Assembly (NCBI RefSeq): GCF_023278565.1
Contig: NC_064680.1
Span: 3,534,001-3,598,000 of the forward strand
Reading direction: 5' to 3'
Origin: Colletotrichum lupini
Taxonomy: Eukaryota; Ascomycota; Sordariomycetes; Glomerellales; Glomerellaceae
Length of the DNA stretch: 64,000 nucleotides
Shown here: positions 45,034-59,100 of the stretch, one piece after another
How positions within the stretch are numbered: position 1 is the first letter of the stretch
Layout of the letters: each line of letters starts with the position of its first letter
Position numbers and translations under genes: made by a program
Notes under the pieces: generated by a model
The model's database searches: none
Told to the model about the DNA's origin: nothing
What the model saw: the letters and a program-made list of their open reading frames with translations, nothing else

Positions 45034-45190
45034 GGTAATTAATTTCGATAATACTTATAATACTAATCGCTTTAAGCTCCCTCTTTTTAAAATTATTAAG
45101 TAGACCTATTTTAAATTTATTTATAACGCCGCGTTCGGCCTTATTAATAATAAGAAACTAGAGGGTTTTTAGTTTTTTTTAATAAGTATT
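45034..45190 (+). pseudogene. MULE transposase core, remnant
   Basis: The plus-strand frame reads INFDNTYNTNRFKLPL, then after a stop FKFIYNAAFGLINN and LEGF. This matches the MULE transposase domain pattern (D-x-TYKTNRFxLPL .. FxVAFALxxNE .. ESF), the first block of which carries the first catalytic Asp. The rest of the gene, about 44400-46600, is too broken for exact limits. Confidence 0.75.
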
Positions 45191-46835
45191 TATTAATTTA
45201 TAAATTAATACTTAGTCCGTTACCTTATTATTATTATTATAAACTATAATAAATAGATAAAGGCTATACTAAACGAATAGTTCCCGGACGTTTAGTAATA
45301 ACTTTATATTTATTATATTAACTCTAATATTATACTTAGGGCTAAGTAAAAGTAAGTTAAGGACCGTAGTTATAATAGTAATAATAGTAAGTTTAATAAT
45401 AAGAGATATTAGTTATTAATATAAGTAATAGCTACGCTAAGTAATAAAAATAAGGCTTATATTAATACGCTTATTAATAAGCCCCCCTCTTATATATATT
45501 ATAAAGTCTTTATAATATAAAAGCTTATTATTTTTATTAAAACTAAGTATACTTTTAAAAAAGCCTAGACTAAGCTTTAGAAAAAGTTTAATAATTAATA
45601 CTTAATTTTCTAATACCTCTACGTAATATACCTACTTTTAAAAATATAATAAGCCTATTACTTTATCTAAAAATATTAAAACTTTAGTACTCGTATTACT
45701 TTTAATACTAAGTTAAGTAATAATAAGATTAAAAGATATTTTTTAAATAGTCTTAATTACTTATATCGGCTTATTAACGTTATATAAACTATAATTAGTA
45801 ATTAAGAGCTATATTTTTACTAAGCTTATATAAAGGACAAAGTACTTATAGACCGGGAGTATATAAGTACTCGCTTTAAATACTTAAGTAAACTTCGAAT
45901 AATACTTTTTTTAAAATATCTTATTTTAATTAAGATATAAGGCCGGCTTATAAAAAAAGTAATATTATTTAATAAGAGGCTATTCCTAGACCCCCTTAGA
46001 TCTTATAATCTAGACTATACTATTTCGATTAAGCTAAGTATTTTATATTATTATAAAATCTATTTTAAAATATTAAATTTAGCTATTTTTAATAAATAAG
46101 AGGTATATTCTTAATAGCGTTTTTAAAAAACGTTTTCCTTAGATCTATATTACTAAATCCTTAATTTTAAAATTATTATATCCCTTTATAATAAGCTAAA
46201 AAATATAGTATAGCCTATTTTATTATAAGTAGCCTTATTTAAAAAAGGCCGGTTAGCTAGTTAAGCTCGTATTACTTATAATAAATAAAGTATAAGTAAT
46301 AAGAAGTAAGGCTATTTATTTAAAAATAAGAATTAATTAATACTAGCTAGGCTTATAAAAAAGATAAGTTAGCTAAGTTAAAGCTAAATATCGAGCTTAT
46401 TTTAGTAATAAATAAGGAGCTAGTTTAGCGTTTTTAATAAAAGGAGGATAACGGAGAATTATATAAATAAACGGCTAATATAGCTTAGTATTTAAAAAAA
46501 ATAGAGCTAATAAAAAGTAGTTTATAATAATAATAAATTATTATAACTACGTTAAAAAAAGTAATTAAGTAGACGTTATTATAATTTACTTTTTATATAT
46601 TTTAGGTATATAATAAGAAAAAGCCTTACTTATTTAAGATTTATAAAAGCTTATATTATTAGCTAATTTAAAATTTATAAATCTTAAATAGGTAATATAG
46701 TAGTTCTAAATAAGTACGTAAGTTATAGTAGTATTCTTATTTTTAAAAATCTTAAACTAGAGCTTAGGTTAGAGAGGATAATAAGAATAGTTATATTAAT
46801 ATAATTACCCTTACTACTTTTATAGGGAGGTACTA

Positions 46836-46923
46836 TTTTTTTAAACTAATTAAAAAGTAAAATAGCGACGCTAATATAAGAGCGACGCTAGTATATTAAT
46901 TTATAACGCCGGTATATTAATTC
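46836..46923 (-). repeat. Right terminal inverted repeat of the MULE
   Basis: 88 bp, reverse complement of 43494-43581 apart from transitions typical of RIP. Confidence 0.9.
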
Positions 46924-49900
46924 TTAATATAATAATTATTTTATTATATAATTACTACTTTCTATTTATATATAACTTATTTATAGTTCTTTTAACTTAT
47001 AAAAGTTATTTTATATTCTTATACTCTTATATATATAATATATTATAGCTATTATAAGCCTATAGAGCGGGGCCTAGTTTTAGTTATATATATTAAGTCG
47101 TAATATTAAGTCTCCTTTTTAAAAATCTTATTTTTATAAACCTATAAATAAGTCGTTATAGCTTAAGTTAGGGCTCGTTAAGTAGTTTTTTTAAAAATAT
47201 TAAAATATTTACTAAATCTTTAATATATCGTTAGTTAAAACTTATTCTTAAAATTAAAAAGCGAGGACTTAAGGTTAAAATACTTTATTTATTTCATCGT
47301 TTATCGGGGTAAAAATATAAAATACTAAAAAGTAAATTAAAATATTATAAATATATATATCGTAGTCGTTCCTATAACGTAACTACTAGTACTATATATA
47401 ATTATAAGTTTCTTTCTTTTTTTATTAATATTTCTTATATTAATTATATTTATAATAAATCGTTTTTTATTTAAAGCTAATAAGTTAGAATATAAGGAAG
47501 AAGTAAAAGAGCTTTTTTTTTCAAAATGGGCAAAGGCTTTACGTTATACGTAGGTTAAAATAGATTAGTTTTTATTAAAATTAAATCGTTTTTTAAAAAA
47601 GAAAATACTATTTAAAAAAGAAAAGATAATTCCTAATCCTCTTAATATTATTAACGAAAATAAGTTAGTTACTATATAAAAAGCGTAGTTTAGTAATACT
47701 TTTAGAGTAATTAATTAAAATATTATAATAACTAAGAGTTCTAGTTTTAATTTTAATTTTAATATTTTAAAAAGGATTCCTAAGAGTTCTAAAAGTTCGT
47801 AATAAGTTCTTATATATTTTCTTTATATTTATAGTTTTTTTATTTAATTAGAAATTCCCGTATTTTATTCCTAACTCTATAATTAATAATTTATTTAACT
47901 TTATACTCTAATTAGTTTAGTTTAATAATAATATAATCTTTTATATATAGACTTCTTAGTATAAGTTCGAGTAATAAAGTATAAAAAACGGGATAATATT
48001 GTATTATATTTAGTAATCTTAATTTATAATTAATTAATAAGACTTTTTTAATAATCTCGAAAGGTCTAAGTCTTTTATAATCTAACTTATTATTTAGTCG
48101 TTTTGTTTTAATATTATAATAAAAGAGATAAGTATTATCCTCTTTTCTTTAAAAATAATTCTTTAATTTTTAATCTATTCGCATTCTTTTTTATATATTA
48201 TTATATAAACTCGAGGTTTAATAAGGCTTATTTATAAATCTTTTTTAAATTTACTTATATTTACTATAACCTTTATAACTTATAGTCCTTATTATACTTC
48301 TCTATATATTATTAATTAGAATCCGTAATTAAAATAAAACGGAAATTCTCCCGTACTTTTACTAATTATACTATTATATATAAACTAAGTTATTAATAAA
48401 AGTACTACTTAATTATTCTAGTCGTAGTTTATATAATAATAAAAGTATATCTCGAAGATTTAATTAATTCTTTTTATCTATTTATTAGTTTATAAATAAA
48501 ATAATATTAATAGTTTATAGTTTATACTAAGTTATATAATTAGAGATTTCTAAAACTTCGAAATAAATAGCTTATTTTTATTAGAAATAACTTCTTTTAA
48601 TAAATTATAGTTTAAGAGTATAACCTTAGTAAATATATATACTAAGTCTTTTATAGTACTAGATTTTGTATAGAGGATAAAGTAGGTAAACTTAGTAAGT
48701 TAGTTAACTATAACTAAAATATTATCGTATTATACTTTAATAAATAGTTCTCTAAACTTTAGTAATTTAATAATAAAATCTTATATAATTAATTATTATA
48801 TTTTTATTAGTAATTATAATAGTTATAGCTCGCTATATAGTTTATATAAGCTATTTTTATTTTTTTTATAAATTACGTAATCCTTAATTACTTTTATAAT
48901 TTTAATATATATAGCGGATTTATTATAATACTAGCGAATCCGTTTTTACGTTTTAATAATTCCTTAATAACTATATATTAGTATATTATAAACCTTTATA
49001 ATAAGCTTAGGGGTTATTTTTCTAATTAAGCTAGTATTAATCCTTTTAACTATTATAAAAAGTTTTATAATTAGTATAAAGCTACTATTCTTTTTTTACT
49101 TAAAAATAACTTATATTTCTTTAAGAACCGTAACTTTATAATTAGGTTTTTTATTAAGAGCGTCTATTTTACTATTTTTTAAACCTTTTTAATAAATAAT
49201 TCGGAAGTTATATTTAAATAAAAATTCGCCCTATTTAACTTATTATTTATTTAGGTTCTTATTCGTTATAAAGTTTATAAAGTTCTTATAGTTTATATAA
49301 ACTATAATTTCGTACTTAGTTCTAAATAACTATAATCTGTATTTTTAAAATACTTTAATAATTATTATTAGGTTCTTATTATAAATTTATTAATTTAACT
49401 CGACTCTATAAAATACTTTAAAATAAAAATAATAAAAATAAACCTTTTTTTACTTATTTTATTATCTTAAGACCGCTCTTATAGTAAAGTTCAAAATATT
49501 AATTTTAATTTTAAAAAGTTTTAAAAAGTCTAGGATTATTATAATTAGTTTAGAAACGATTATATTCTTAACTTTAATAAATACTTTTTTATACTTTAGA
49601 TTTTAAATAAATAGGGTATTCTTTTATAGTAAGTTATTAAGCGGTTTAACTATATTAATATACTTTTTAAAAAATCGTTAATAAAAATTAATAAATCTTA
49701 AGAATCTTTATACGTTCTTAATATTTTATAATATAAGCTAGTCCTTAACTACTTCTATTTTTAATATTTATATATAAATTTACTTTAATATAATAGTATG
49801 TTTAAAAAAATCTACTTTTTATATATAAAACTCGTATTTAGAGGGTTTAGTATATAGTTTAGTATTTTAAAGCTTTTAAAATATTATATAAATATACTTT

Positions 49901-52900
49901 TTATATATTTCGAAGTTAAGAGAGAAAATAAGAATATTATTAATATAAATAATAATAAAGATATTAACGTACTCTCGGAGTACGTAGTTAACTATTATTT
50001 AAAAAGTTATTAAAATATTAATAAGTTTAAGGGGTATAATAAAGTACTTAAAAAGTCCTCTATAAGTTTAAAATACTATTTTTTATTTATCTCCTTTTTT
50101 AATCCGAATCTAATTAAATACTTTCTTAAGGTTTATAATAATAAACTAATTAGCTCCGTAAAGTAGATCTCTAAGCTTAATAATAAGTAATAAAGGATAA
50201 TAATTTATTTTATAATTTTATTAAGTTTTTTATAATTAATAATAAGTTTTCGTTTTTTTATTCCTTTTTTTAATACGAAAAATAGAAGTAATCCTACGAG
50301 AGAATTCGATAGTTAAATACATCTCTTCTCGAGTTCTTTATTAATATATTTATTAAAATACTCTTATTCTTTTTTATTTATTAAGTATATTAAAAAGAAC
50401 CTAGGTTACGTTTTTTTTTTAAGTTCGATTTTTATATTTTAATTACTATATTTTAATAATCCTATTTTTTTAAGTTCTATAAATAGTTTTATATATATTT
50501 AGTACTTTTTAAATATAGTTTAAAATCGTTACGATCTCTAATCGTTAGTATTAATTATAAACTTTTTAAAACTTCTTATTATTTTAATAAAAGCTATATA
50601 TTGTATTTATTCTTATTTTTTAGGAGTTTTTAAAAATCCGTTTAAACCCTTTTTTCTTTAAGCTATTTAGTAACTAAATCTTCTTAGAGGACCTAGTTAA
50701 TAATCTAATCTATATATAAATTATACTTTCGTAATTACGAAGTTTCTAAGATAATATCGATATTTCCGATTTTTATAATATTATACTATAGTTATTCTTA
50801 GTAATTATTAATATATATTAAGAAGTATACGGTTTTTTAATTAATATATGTATAGTTATAGTTAACTCGTTCTCTTTTTACTATTTATAATTAATATAAG
50901 TTATCTTTTTATACTTATAATAAGTTAAGTTTATTTACTATTCTTAATAAAATATAAGTTTTTTATGCACTATTATTAATAATAACGTTTAATCCTTATC
51001 CGTAAATATTAAAATTAATTTGTAAATATACGTCGTTACGTTATTTAATTATATATAAGAACTTTTGTTTTATTCTCGCCTCTTATCGTTCTTTTATAAT
51101 TAGCTTTTTTAGTTTTTTAATATATACTTTTTTTATTAAGTACTTTACTTACGTAGTTTTTATTATTTTCTCTATACCTTAGCTTTTTTAATATAATAAA
51201 CTTAATATTAATTATATTTATAATCTTCCTATTTTATATATTTATTATTAAAGTACTTTATAAAAAAGTTAAGGTCTAGTCCGAATATAGCTCTATTATT
51301 ATTATTAAAGCTTAGTAATATCTAGCTAAGTAATTAATCCTTTACGTAAATATCCTTAATAGTTTTATTATTACGTCTTTATAGGTAAAAGCGACTATCT
51401 TATTTAAATATAAAATACTAAAAGTATTTATTATTTAAATATTCTATTTAAAATAATTCCTTATAAAAGGGGTCTTCGGGGTCGAGTCAAGAGTAATTTT
51501 CGTTTATATAAAGGGTTATTATAACTTTTTTATATTCTCTAGTTTTATAAAACTAAATAGTTTAGTTATTTTTAAATAAATAAATATATTTATACCGTAG
51601 TTCGTTATTATCCTATTTAGAGCTAGTATTATTAACGCTAAGTAGTACTTTATAATTAATCTCTATTTAAGTACGTCGTTAGGTAATATTACGAAGTTCG
51701 TCCGAATTATAAAATAATTCTATTTTATTAAAATAAAAAGAACTAGTTCTTATTTTAATATCTTCTTTTTTAAAATTAAAATTAATTTTTCTTTCTTTAA
51801 TAATTCCGAAGTTAAGAATTAATTTTTTAATTACTTCGATCTTATTTTCGTATAAAAAGTCTTTGAGTTATTTTTTAACTTTATAAATAAATTCTTTATT
51901 ACTATTTACTCGTCGTATTATATAAATAAACTTAGTTATAGTTTTATTTAAATCGAGTCCTTTTTTAAACTTAATAAGCTATTTTTAATTTATATAGTTC
52001 CGTTGTATTATGTAAATCAGGCTATTTATAATTTCGTTTATATTAGGTCCTCTTTTTTTAAATTTAAAGAGCTACTCTTTTATATTAACTAAGAGTCTTT
52101 ATTAAATTCGTCTTTTAAAAAAGTTAAATATAGTTTTTATAATAAGGTCCGTTTTACTCTTCTTTTTTATATTCTCATAAATTTAAAAAAGTATAATAAA
52201 ATATTTAATATTATTCTTTTTAAAAATATAGGGTTAATAAGTAAGTATTTCCTCTTTTTTTATTACTATTACTAGGGTTTTAATAGAAAATAAAGTAATA
52301 TTATACCTAGATCGCTTATTATCCTTAAGTTATTTTAAGTACTATCCTATTTATTCCTTACTATTTTAATAAATAAAATAGTTATTATTATAATAAGCTA
52401 TTTATAAGAGTTATTTATAGGGGACTTTTTTTATTTATAATATTAGCTCGTTTTTTTAAAATAGGTTAGTATCAAATATATTTAAGTTATTAATAATCTC
52501 TAGTTATATATCCTATTTTATTATAATTATAGTATTTAAAGTCCTTTTTTTAGTAAGGCTTTTTGTATTTAGTAATACTAAGGTCTATAGGTCCTTTATA
52601 TTATCTATAGGACGTACTTTATTATTATTAATTTCTTAAGTTAATTTAGTAATTACTTAGTAATTTACCGTAACTTTAGTATTTTTTATTAGAATTAGCT
52701 TAAGGTTATTATACTTCTCCCTTTTTTTTATATTATTTATATAGTTTAGTATTAGAATAGGGTAGGGCGATTAATCCTAGTAATCCTTTTTAAAACTAAT
52801 TAAGTTTAAAGATCTATAAGAGAGCTCATTAGAATAAGATATAAAAAAAAGGGCCCTAATTAAAAATAAGAACTAAGTAGTACGGACTTATATTTTAATT

Positions 52901-53100
52901 ATATATATACCTTTTAAGATCGAACTAAAGCTTTTTTAATAATTTATTTTTATATATAATAATATAAGACGATTAAAAAGTTTACTTTTTTAATTTAGTT
53001 AATACTATTTTCTTTTTTTTAATTATAGCTCTATTAATTAAGACCGTATTAACCTGATTAAAAGAGGTATTTTATATTCTTTTTATAAATATTAATAATT
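46924..53100 (-). mobile_element. RIP-destroyed Ty3/gypsy retrotransposon, minus strand (limits approximate)
   Basis: On the minus strand 48780-48560 reads DNILVIVN-LTKFTYFI and then EVISNKNKLFISKF-KSL, the gypsy integrase pattern DxILVIVDRLTKFAHFIP and ISDRDxLFxSKFW. Near 50330-50010 the same strand reads a damaged RT block (KRKLIINYKKLN, then EIYFTELISLL for the AKYFTKLDL motif). RT upstream of integrase on the same strand is gypsy order. I could not find the LTRs, so the limits are set by the neighbouring elements. Confidence 0.7.
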
Positions 53101-56100
53101 CTTTTAAAGTACTATATTACGAGAGTCCCTTATACTTTATACGTTTTTAATAATCTCTTTTTTTTAAAATCCCTTCTTTATTAAATAAGAGAATAAGTAA
53201 AAAAAGTCCGATTTAATTAAAAATACTTTAAATAATTAGTTAAAGAAAACGGCGTAACGATTAAGACGAATATAAATAATAAGACTTTAATCTAAGAAAA
53301 AGTAACTAAATAATTAAAATACGAAAATAAAAACGTATAAAAAAAGGCTTCTTATTTAATAAAATAGGAAAATATAATAAACCCCGAGAGGTAAACGAAA
53401 TAGATAAGTAGAGGAAAATAGGGATACTTAGGACCGGATTAGACCTAAATATAAAACGCTATAATAATATAATAAGATAAATAACGAGTTAGGATTAGAA
53501 CTAATAAAATACCTTAATAAGTATAATTAGTTATTTAATTAGACTTTTCCTTATTAATTAATATAGCTTAGAGACTTAATAATAAACTTATTTAAAAGTA
53601 CGGATACTTCGGGCTAAAGGCGCTTATAAAACTAGCTTTTAACTAGACCTATTAGTAATTTCGATTAGTATTATCGTAGGCCTAATACGACGTCCGATTA
53701 AAACTTTAGTTATATATATAGTAAGGACTAAAAAGAACGGCCTAAATTATATTAATTAGGATAATAACTACGCTCTAATTATTAAAATAGCTCCTCTCCT
53801 CTCTTTTTAAACTCTATTTAAAATAAATAAACTAATATAACATTATTAAGATTATAAATAGAATCGACGAACTATACTTTTAATAATTTTAAACCGTAAA
53901 TATAAATAATTAATACGTTATTTTCGCTACTATTAGCGCCCCTTAGGACGTTTAATTATACGAACCTAATCTTTTTATTTTAAATAAACTATTTATTAAA
54001 TTAGTTTTTATAATTTATCGAGACCCGTAAGCTACGGAGTTATTTAATAATAAAAAAGCTACCTTTTTTAATAAATCTACTTACTAATTTAATTAGAAAA
54101 AACTAGTCGTAACTTAAGTTAAGATAAATACTTTAATTAATACCCTCTTAAGTACTATTATTACTTAGATCTAAATTATTATACCTTAAACTGAGGTTTT
54201 TACGATTCCTTAGCCTAATTTAATAAAGAATATAAGTTTTTATAAAATACTATTCCCTAATTAAAAAAGGACTATAATTTTCAAAAATAATAATATTATA
54301 AACTTTTTAAAAAAGTTCAAAAATTAGTACGAGCTTAATAAGGTCCCGGACCGATTTAAAAATAAGTTTATTATATATATATTATAAAAAAAGACTATTA
54401 AATTCTAGTTAAAAATACGATTAGAGGACTACCCTAAGCCTAAACTAAGGATTTCTTTTTATAAAAGTATAAAAAATAGGATATTAACTACTTTTTAAAT
54501 AAAAAAGAGTAGATTTAAAAAGTTACTAAGGGGCTACTTATTTCGTTTTTTAACTTAAACTCTACTTAAGTACTATTTACTAAAATTAATAACGTAATTA
54601 CCCTTACTAAATAATAAGACCTTTATATCGTAATTAATAAGAGCTTAATTAAGGCCGTATATAAGTAGTTCTATATTAATATTATAAAAGAAGTAATAGA
54701 AAAAGTTAGGGTTATTTTAAATAGCTTTATTAAATTAATAAAGTATACGAAGTTTAAAATAAGACTTCTTAACGTAATTATATATAAAAAGGAATATAGC
54801 TTACTTTTTATAAATAATTAAAGTTAACCTAAACCCTTATTATGACCCCCTACTCTTTAAGTACGTAATAATACTTAGTATCGGTATCCGAACTATTAAT
54901 AATATTACTAATTAATAATAGAGGTTTAGGTTATCTAAGTAGCTACTAATAATACTACTAATTTTAACCTAGTTAATAAAATAAATAAGCTAAAGATTTA
55001 TTAAAATAGCGTTTATTCTCGAGGCCCTACTTATATATTTAATATAAATACTACGCGTCCTAATCGGCCCCCGATTATAGGACCTAGGGATCGTTACTAA
55101 TACTATTAAAATTAATATTACTAAATTATTAAGAATTACGATTAGTATACTCTTAATAAGGATGCCTATCTTATTATTTTAATTTAAAGAGCTTAGTATT
55201 ACGAAAAGCGTCATAAGTATAAGCTTATAAACAATATCCCCTTTATTATAATTAAAAATAAAAAAAAAGTACGTAATTACTAATTATATTACCCTCCTTT
55301 TTTACGTAGCGAATATATTAATTAAAAAAATACTAAGCTTTCAACTAAATAAATTCTAAATTACTAAATCGGACTATTTTAATAAATTATATTTATATTC
55401 TTTTTTATTAATCTTATAAATACGGTTAAATACGTTTACGTAATACGACCTAATCTAAGTTATTATAACTAAGCGGACGTTTATATTATTTATAAAAAAA
55501 GACCTCTTAAGAATCGTACCTTAATAACTAAATTATATTTTAAAAAGACGTATAGTATCGATAGCCTAAGCTAGCTTTTATAATTTAAAAAAAAATAGTT
55601 TCCTTTTTTAATTAAAAAAAAGAAATTATAAAGATTAATGATAATAACGAGGTTCTTAAGATAATAGAGAACGTAACTCCTAAATCTATTTTTAAACCTT
55701 AGTTTATTAAAGTCCTAATTAGTACTTATAATACTAATACTTAAAGAACTTAAAAACCTCTTTTTTATAAAACTTAAAAAACGATGACTATGAGTTAGCC
55801 CCGTAATTTTAATTTTAAGGTCGAGGTTAAAAATTTAATAAAAAAGAGGCTCGAGGCCCCGATTTTACTTTTTATAAACTTTTTATAAAAGATTATATTA
55901 AAATATACTATAGTAATAATAACTTTAATACGTAATTAAAAGTATTTTAATACTAATAAAATCTTATTAAAAACTCCGAGATTCTTAACTAACTTAATAA
56001 AAAATAAATAATAATAAAAGGATATTAAAAATCTTTTTAACGAGTATAATAAGAACCTTTTTTTAAAATCGAGCTATATAGTTAAAATTAGTAAAATTAA

Positions 56101-59100
56101 AAGTACTAATCCGATTTTTAAGTTTTTAACTTCCGTAATTTTAAATGCCTATTTATAGTTAAAAGTCTAAATATTTAGTATAAATTAGGATAATAAGGGT
56201 TCGATAATCGTTACGATCCTAAATATTAGGGTATAAGTTAATATTTTTTTGAAATAATACGTTAAGAGAGCAGGTATTTTTTATATAAGAACGAAACTCT
56301 AAATATAAACGTTTAAATACGATCTAACTAACTAAATAACTTTTAATAGCTTTTACTTTATAAATATATAGATTAGTAAGTTTAAAATAACTACTTATGT
56401 TTTTAATAAGGACGAGTAAGAGACCTCCGATCCGTTATTACTAAGTCTTCTATTTATATAAAATACTAAGCTATTTTTTAAATATAATAAGTTAATAATT
56501 ACTACTCTAATCTATATTAAAAACGCGAAGCTAAGGATTTTAATAAAGATAATTAAAATAAACGGTTTTTAAGACGTAAAAGATATTTTATTTTAGTTTA
56601 AATAATATATAAAAGAAGTTTTTAAATCGGAAAATTAAATATTAATAATATAACTAGGAATATTACTAGTTCCGATAACTCTTATTTAGAATCCAAATTA
56701 AAAAAAGACGAGCGTATTATAGTAGTTTTAAACTAAAACTAAGCTAATTAAATTATAATTATAGTTACGCTCTATATAATCTAACTTTAAATTATATAAA
56801 TTAAGAAAGTAATAATAACTATTTATAATAAGGTTAAAAATAAGCCGAACGGATTAGCTAATTAAAACGATTTATATTTTTTAATAAGAATACTTACTTC
56901 TTAATAAGAGGAGTTATATATTAAATAATAAATTAAAAAGCTAGGATAAAAAGCGTTAAAATTATATAAAGTAGTTAAAAAAGCTTTTTATAAGATTTCT
57001 TATATTATTAAAACTAATACGATATATAAAAAAAAAGACTAAAAAGTCTAACTAGTTAACGATACGCTTTCTAACAGATCGATATTTAATAATAATCTTT
57101 ATTAAAAACTTAAAAAGCTCGAGGAGGTTAAAAATAAGTTATAAAACCGATCGGGCCCTTATAGAAATATTATTATACTTAAGTTCTTAAATATAAAACT
57201 AAGCTCTAGATTAATAAACGATTAATTCTAAGCTATTTTTAAGGATTATAATTACTTTTTACTTTATAAATAAGATCTCCTTAAGTAAATACTTTTTAAT
57301 TAAGTAAAAGTATTAGTATAGGATTTTTTTAAATACGGCCTTTTTAACTTTATAATTACGCTATTATAATTAATTAAAACTATATTTTATAAAGCTTAGT
57401 AAGTAAAGAGTATCCCTATTTTAAAAGCTCTATTACTAAAAGTTTTTAAAGTAATCCGAGAACGTATTACTTAAGGTATTATTAAAAAAAGTTATACTAC
57501 GTATTAAAACCCCTAGTTCTTAATAATAAAAAAGAACGGCGGTTTTTAGTTAATTAACTTAGTAACTAAGGTTAACGCTATTACTTTTTAAAACGCTTAA
57601 TAACTACTTAGTATTAACGAGGCTTTAAGGGAATTTATTATAAATTAGCTTATTTCCTTTTTAAATTTCTTTTTTAATCATAATTAAATCTTTTTAAATA
57701 AAAAGGACTACGATTTAACGACCTTTTTAACTTTATTTAAACTATATAAATACTATACTCTCTTATAAAGGGTAACGAATTTAATAGCTTAGTTCTATCG
57801 GATTATAACCCGTATTCTCTATAACTTAATTTTAAAATACTATAGCGCTTTTATTAATAATATCGTAATTAAAAGCCCGCGATCCTATTATAATAATAAA
57901 TATCTAACTAACTATCCCGGGATCTAGTAATTCGTTTATAAATACCTCTAGAATATCGATTAGGTCTTAATTAATATCGAGCTAGTTAGTTATATTATTT
58001 CTAGAGCGAAGTTATAATAGTATTAACTATTTGTAATTATTATAAGCTACTTTTATAATATAAAAAAGAGACGGCTTAATTAAGCTAAAGTCTTTAAAAT
58101 TATCGAATAAATAAAATACTTAAACGTCTTAGAAATTAGATCGTTTCTTAGTATTACTACTTTTTATTATTATTAAATTAAGTATTTTTTTATTAAAATA
58201 GCCCCGTTATACTCCCTAATTAATAAGAACTAATTTTTTAAATAGGGAGCGCTATAAATTAAGGTTATAAAAATACTTAAAGAGGTAATTATTATAACCC
58301 CTATTTTAATTTTACTAAACTATAGTACCGAGGCCGGGCGGATTATTTTTATAATAAATATTAATATTAAAAAATAGGGTAGTACGCTTAGTTAAATTAT
58401 TAATAATAAGTATACTATTACTTAATATAAGAGCGGGATATAGTATAAGTTAGAACTTAATTATAACTTTAATAAGCTCGAAATACGAGGCATTTTAATA
58501 AGCTTAAAGCGTTTTTATAATTATTTATTTAGAATTAACTTCTTATTAAAAACCGATGTCTAGGTCTGAGTTACTTAGATTAATAGCATAGTAAATAACC
58601 TATTATTAATAATAATAACGCGCTAGCTTTTTTAAATTAGACTTTTCGACTTTAAAATTAAATATATTAATAAAAAAAGAAATATTATAATAAATAGCTT
58701 TTTAAAAAAAACCCCTAGCTAATTTAACTTAGTTAAAATAGAGCTTAATAAAAATATCGAGGACTTTATTAATATACGAGTTTTGCAAATACGTATTATA
58801 AAAAACTTTTTTTTATAGTATATAGCTATAGTAATACTATTATTAATTAAGTACGAGAAATAAATATTCTAGCCGATATACTAGCGCTAAATAAATAATA
58901 ATTAGATCTTTTAAAATAAATTACTTATTTTTATTTTATTTTAAAAAAGCTAGCGGGTATACCTTTTAATTAGTTTAAATGTTTTAAATAAATAGCGACG
59001 CGATTTATTATATAAAATAAACTTTTATTTTAATAAGGAACGAAGACTTATCCTTAACTTACTTAAGTAATTAACGATAAGTACTACTAAGTAAACTTAA

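Larger units (their letters stand above)
43494..46923 (+). mobile_element. RIP-destroyed Mutator-like DNA transposon (MULE), 3430 bp
   Basis: It is bounded by 88-bp terminal inverted repeats. Inside, on the plus strand, is a MULE transposase signature (see the separate entry). The size and long inverted repeats fit Mutator-like elements. MULEs make 8-10 bp duplications, but no clear one is visible (TTATAATAG on the left, TTAATATAA on the right); RIP may have hidden it. Coding is broken by many stops. Confidence 0.85.

Noticed and set aside
53686..53700. GACGTCCG near 53690 as a partner for the possible 3' LTR at 61594 (CGGACGTC)
   Set aside because: Only a short inverted match; the flanks do not align, so it does not define an LTR pair.
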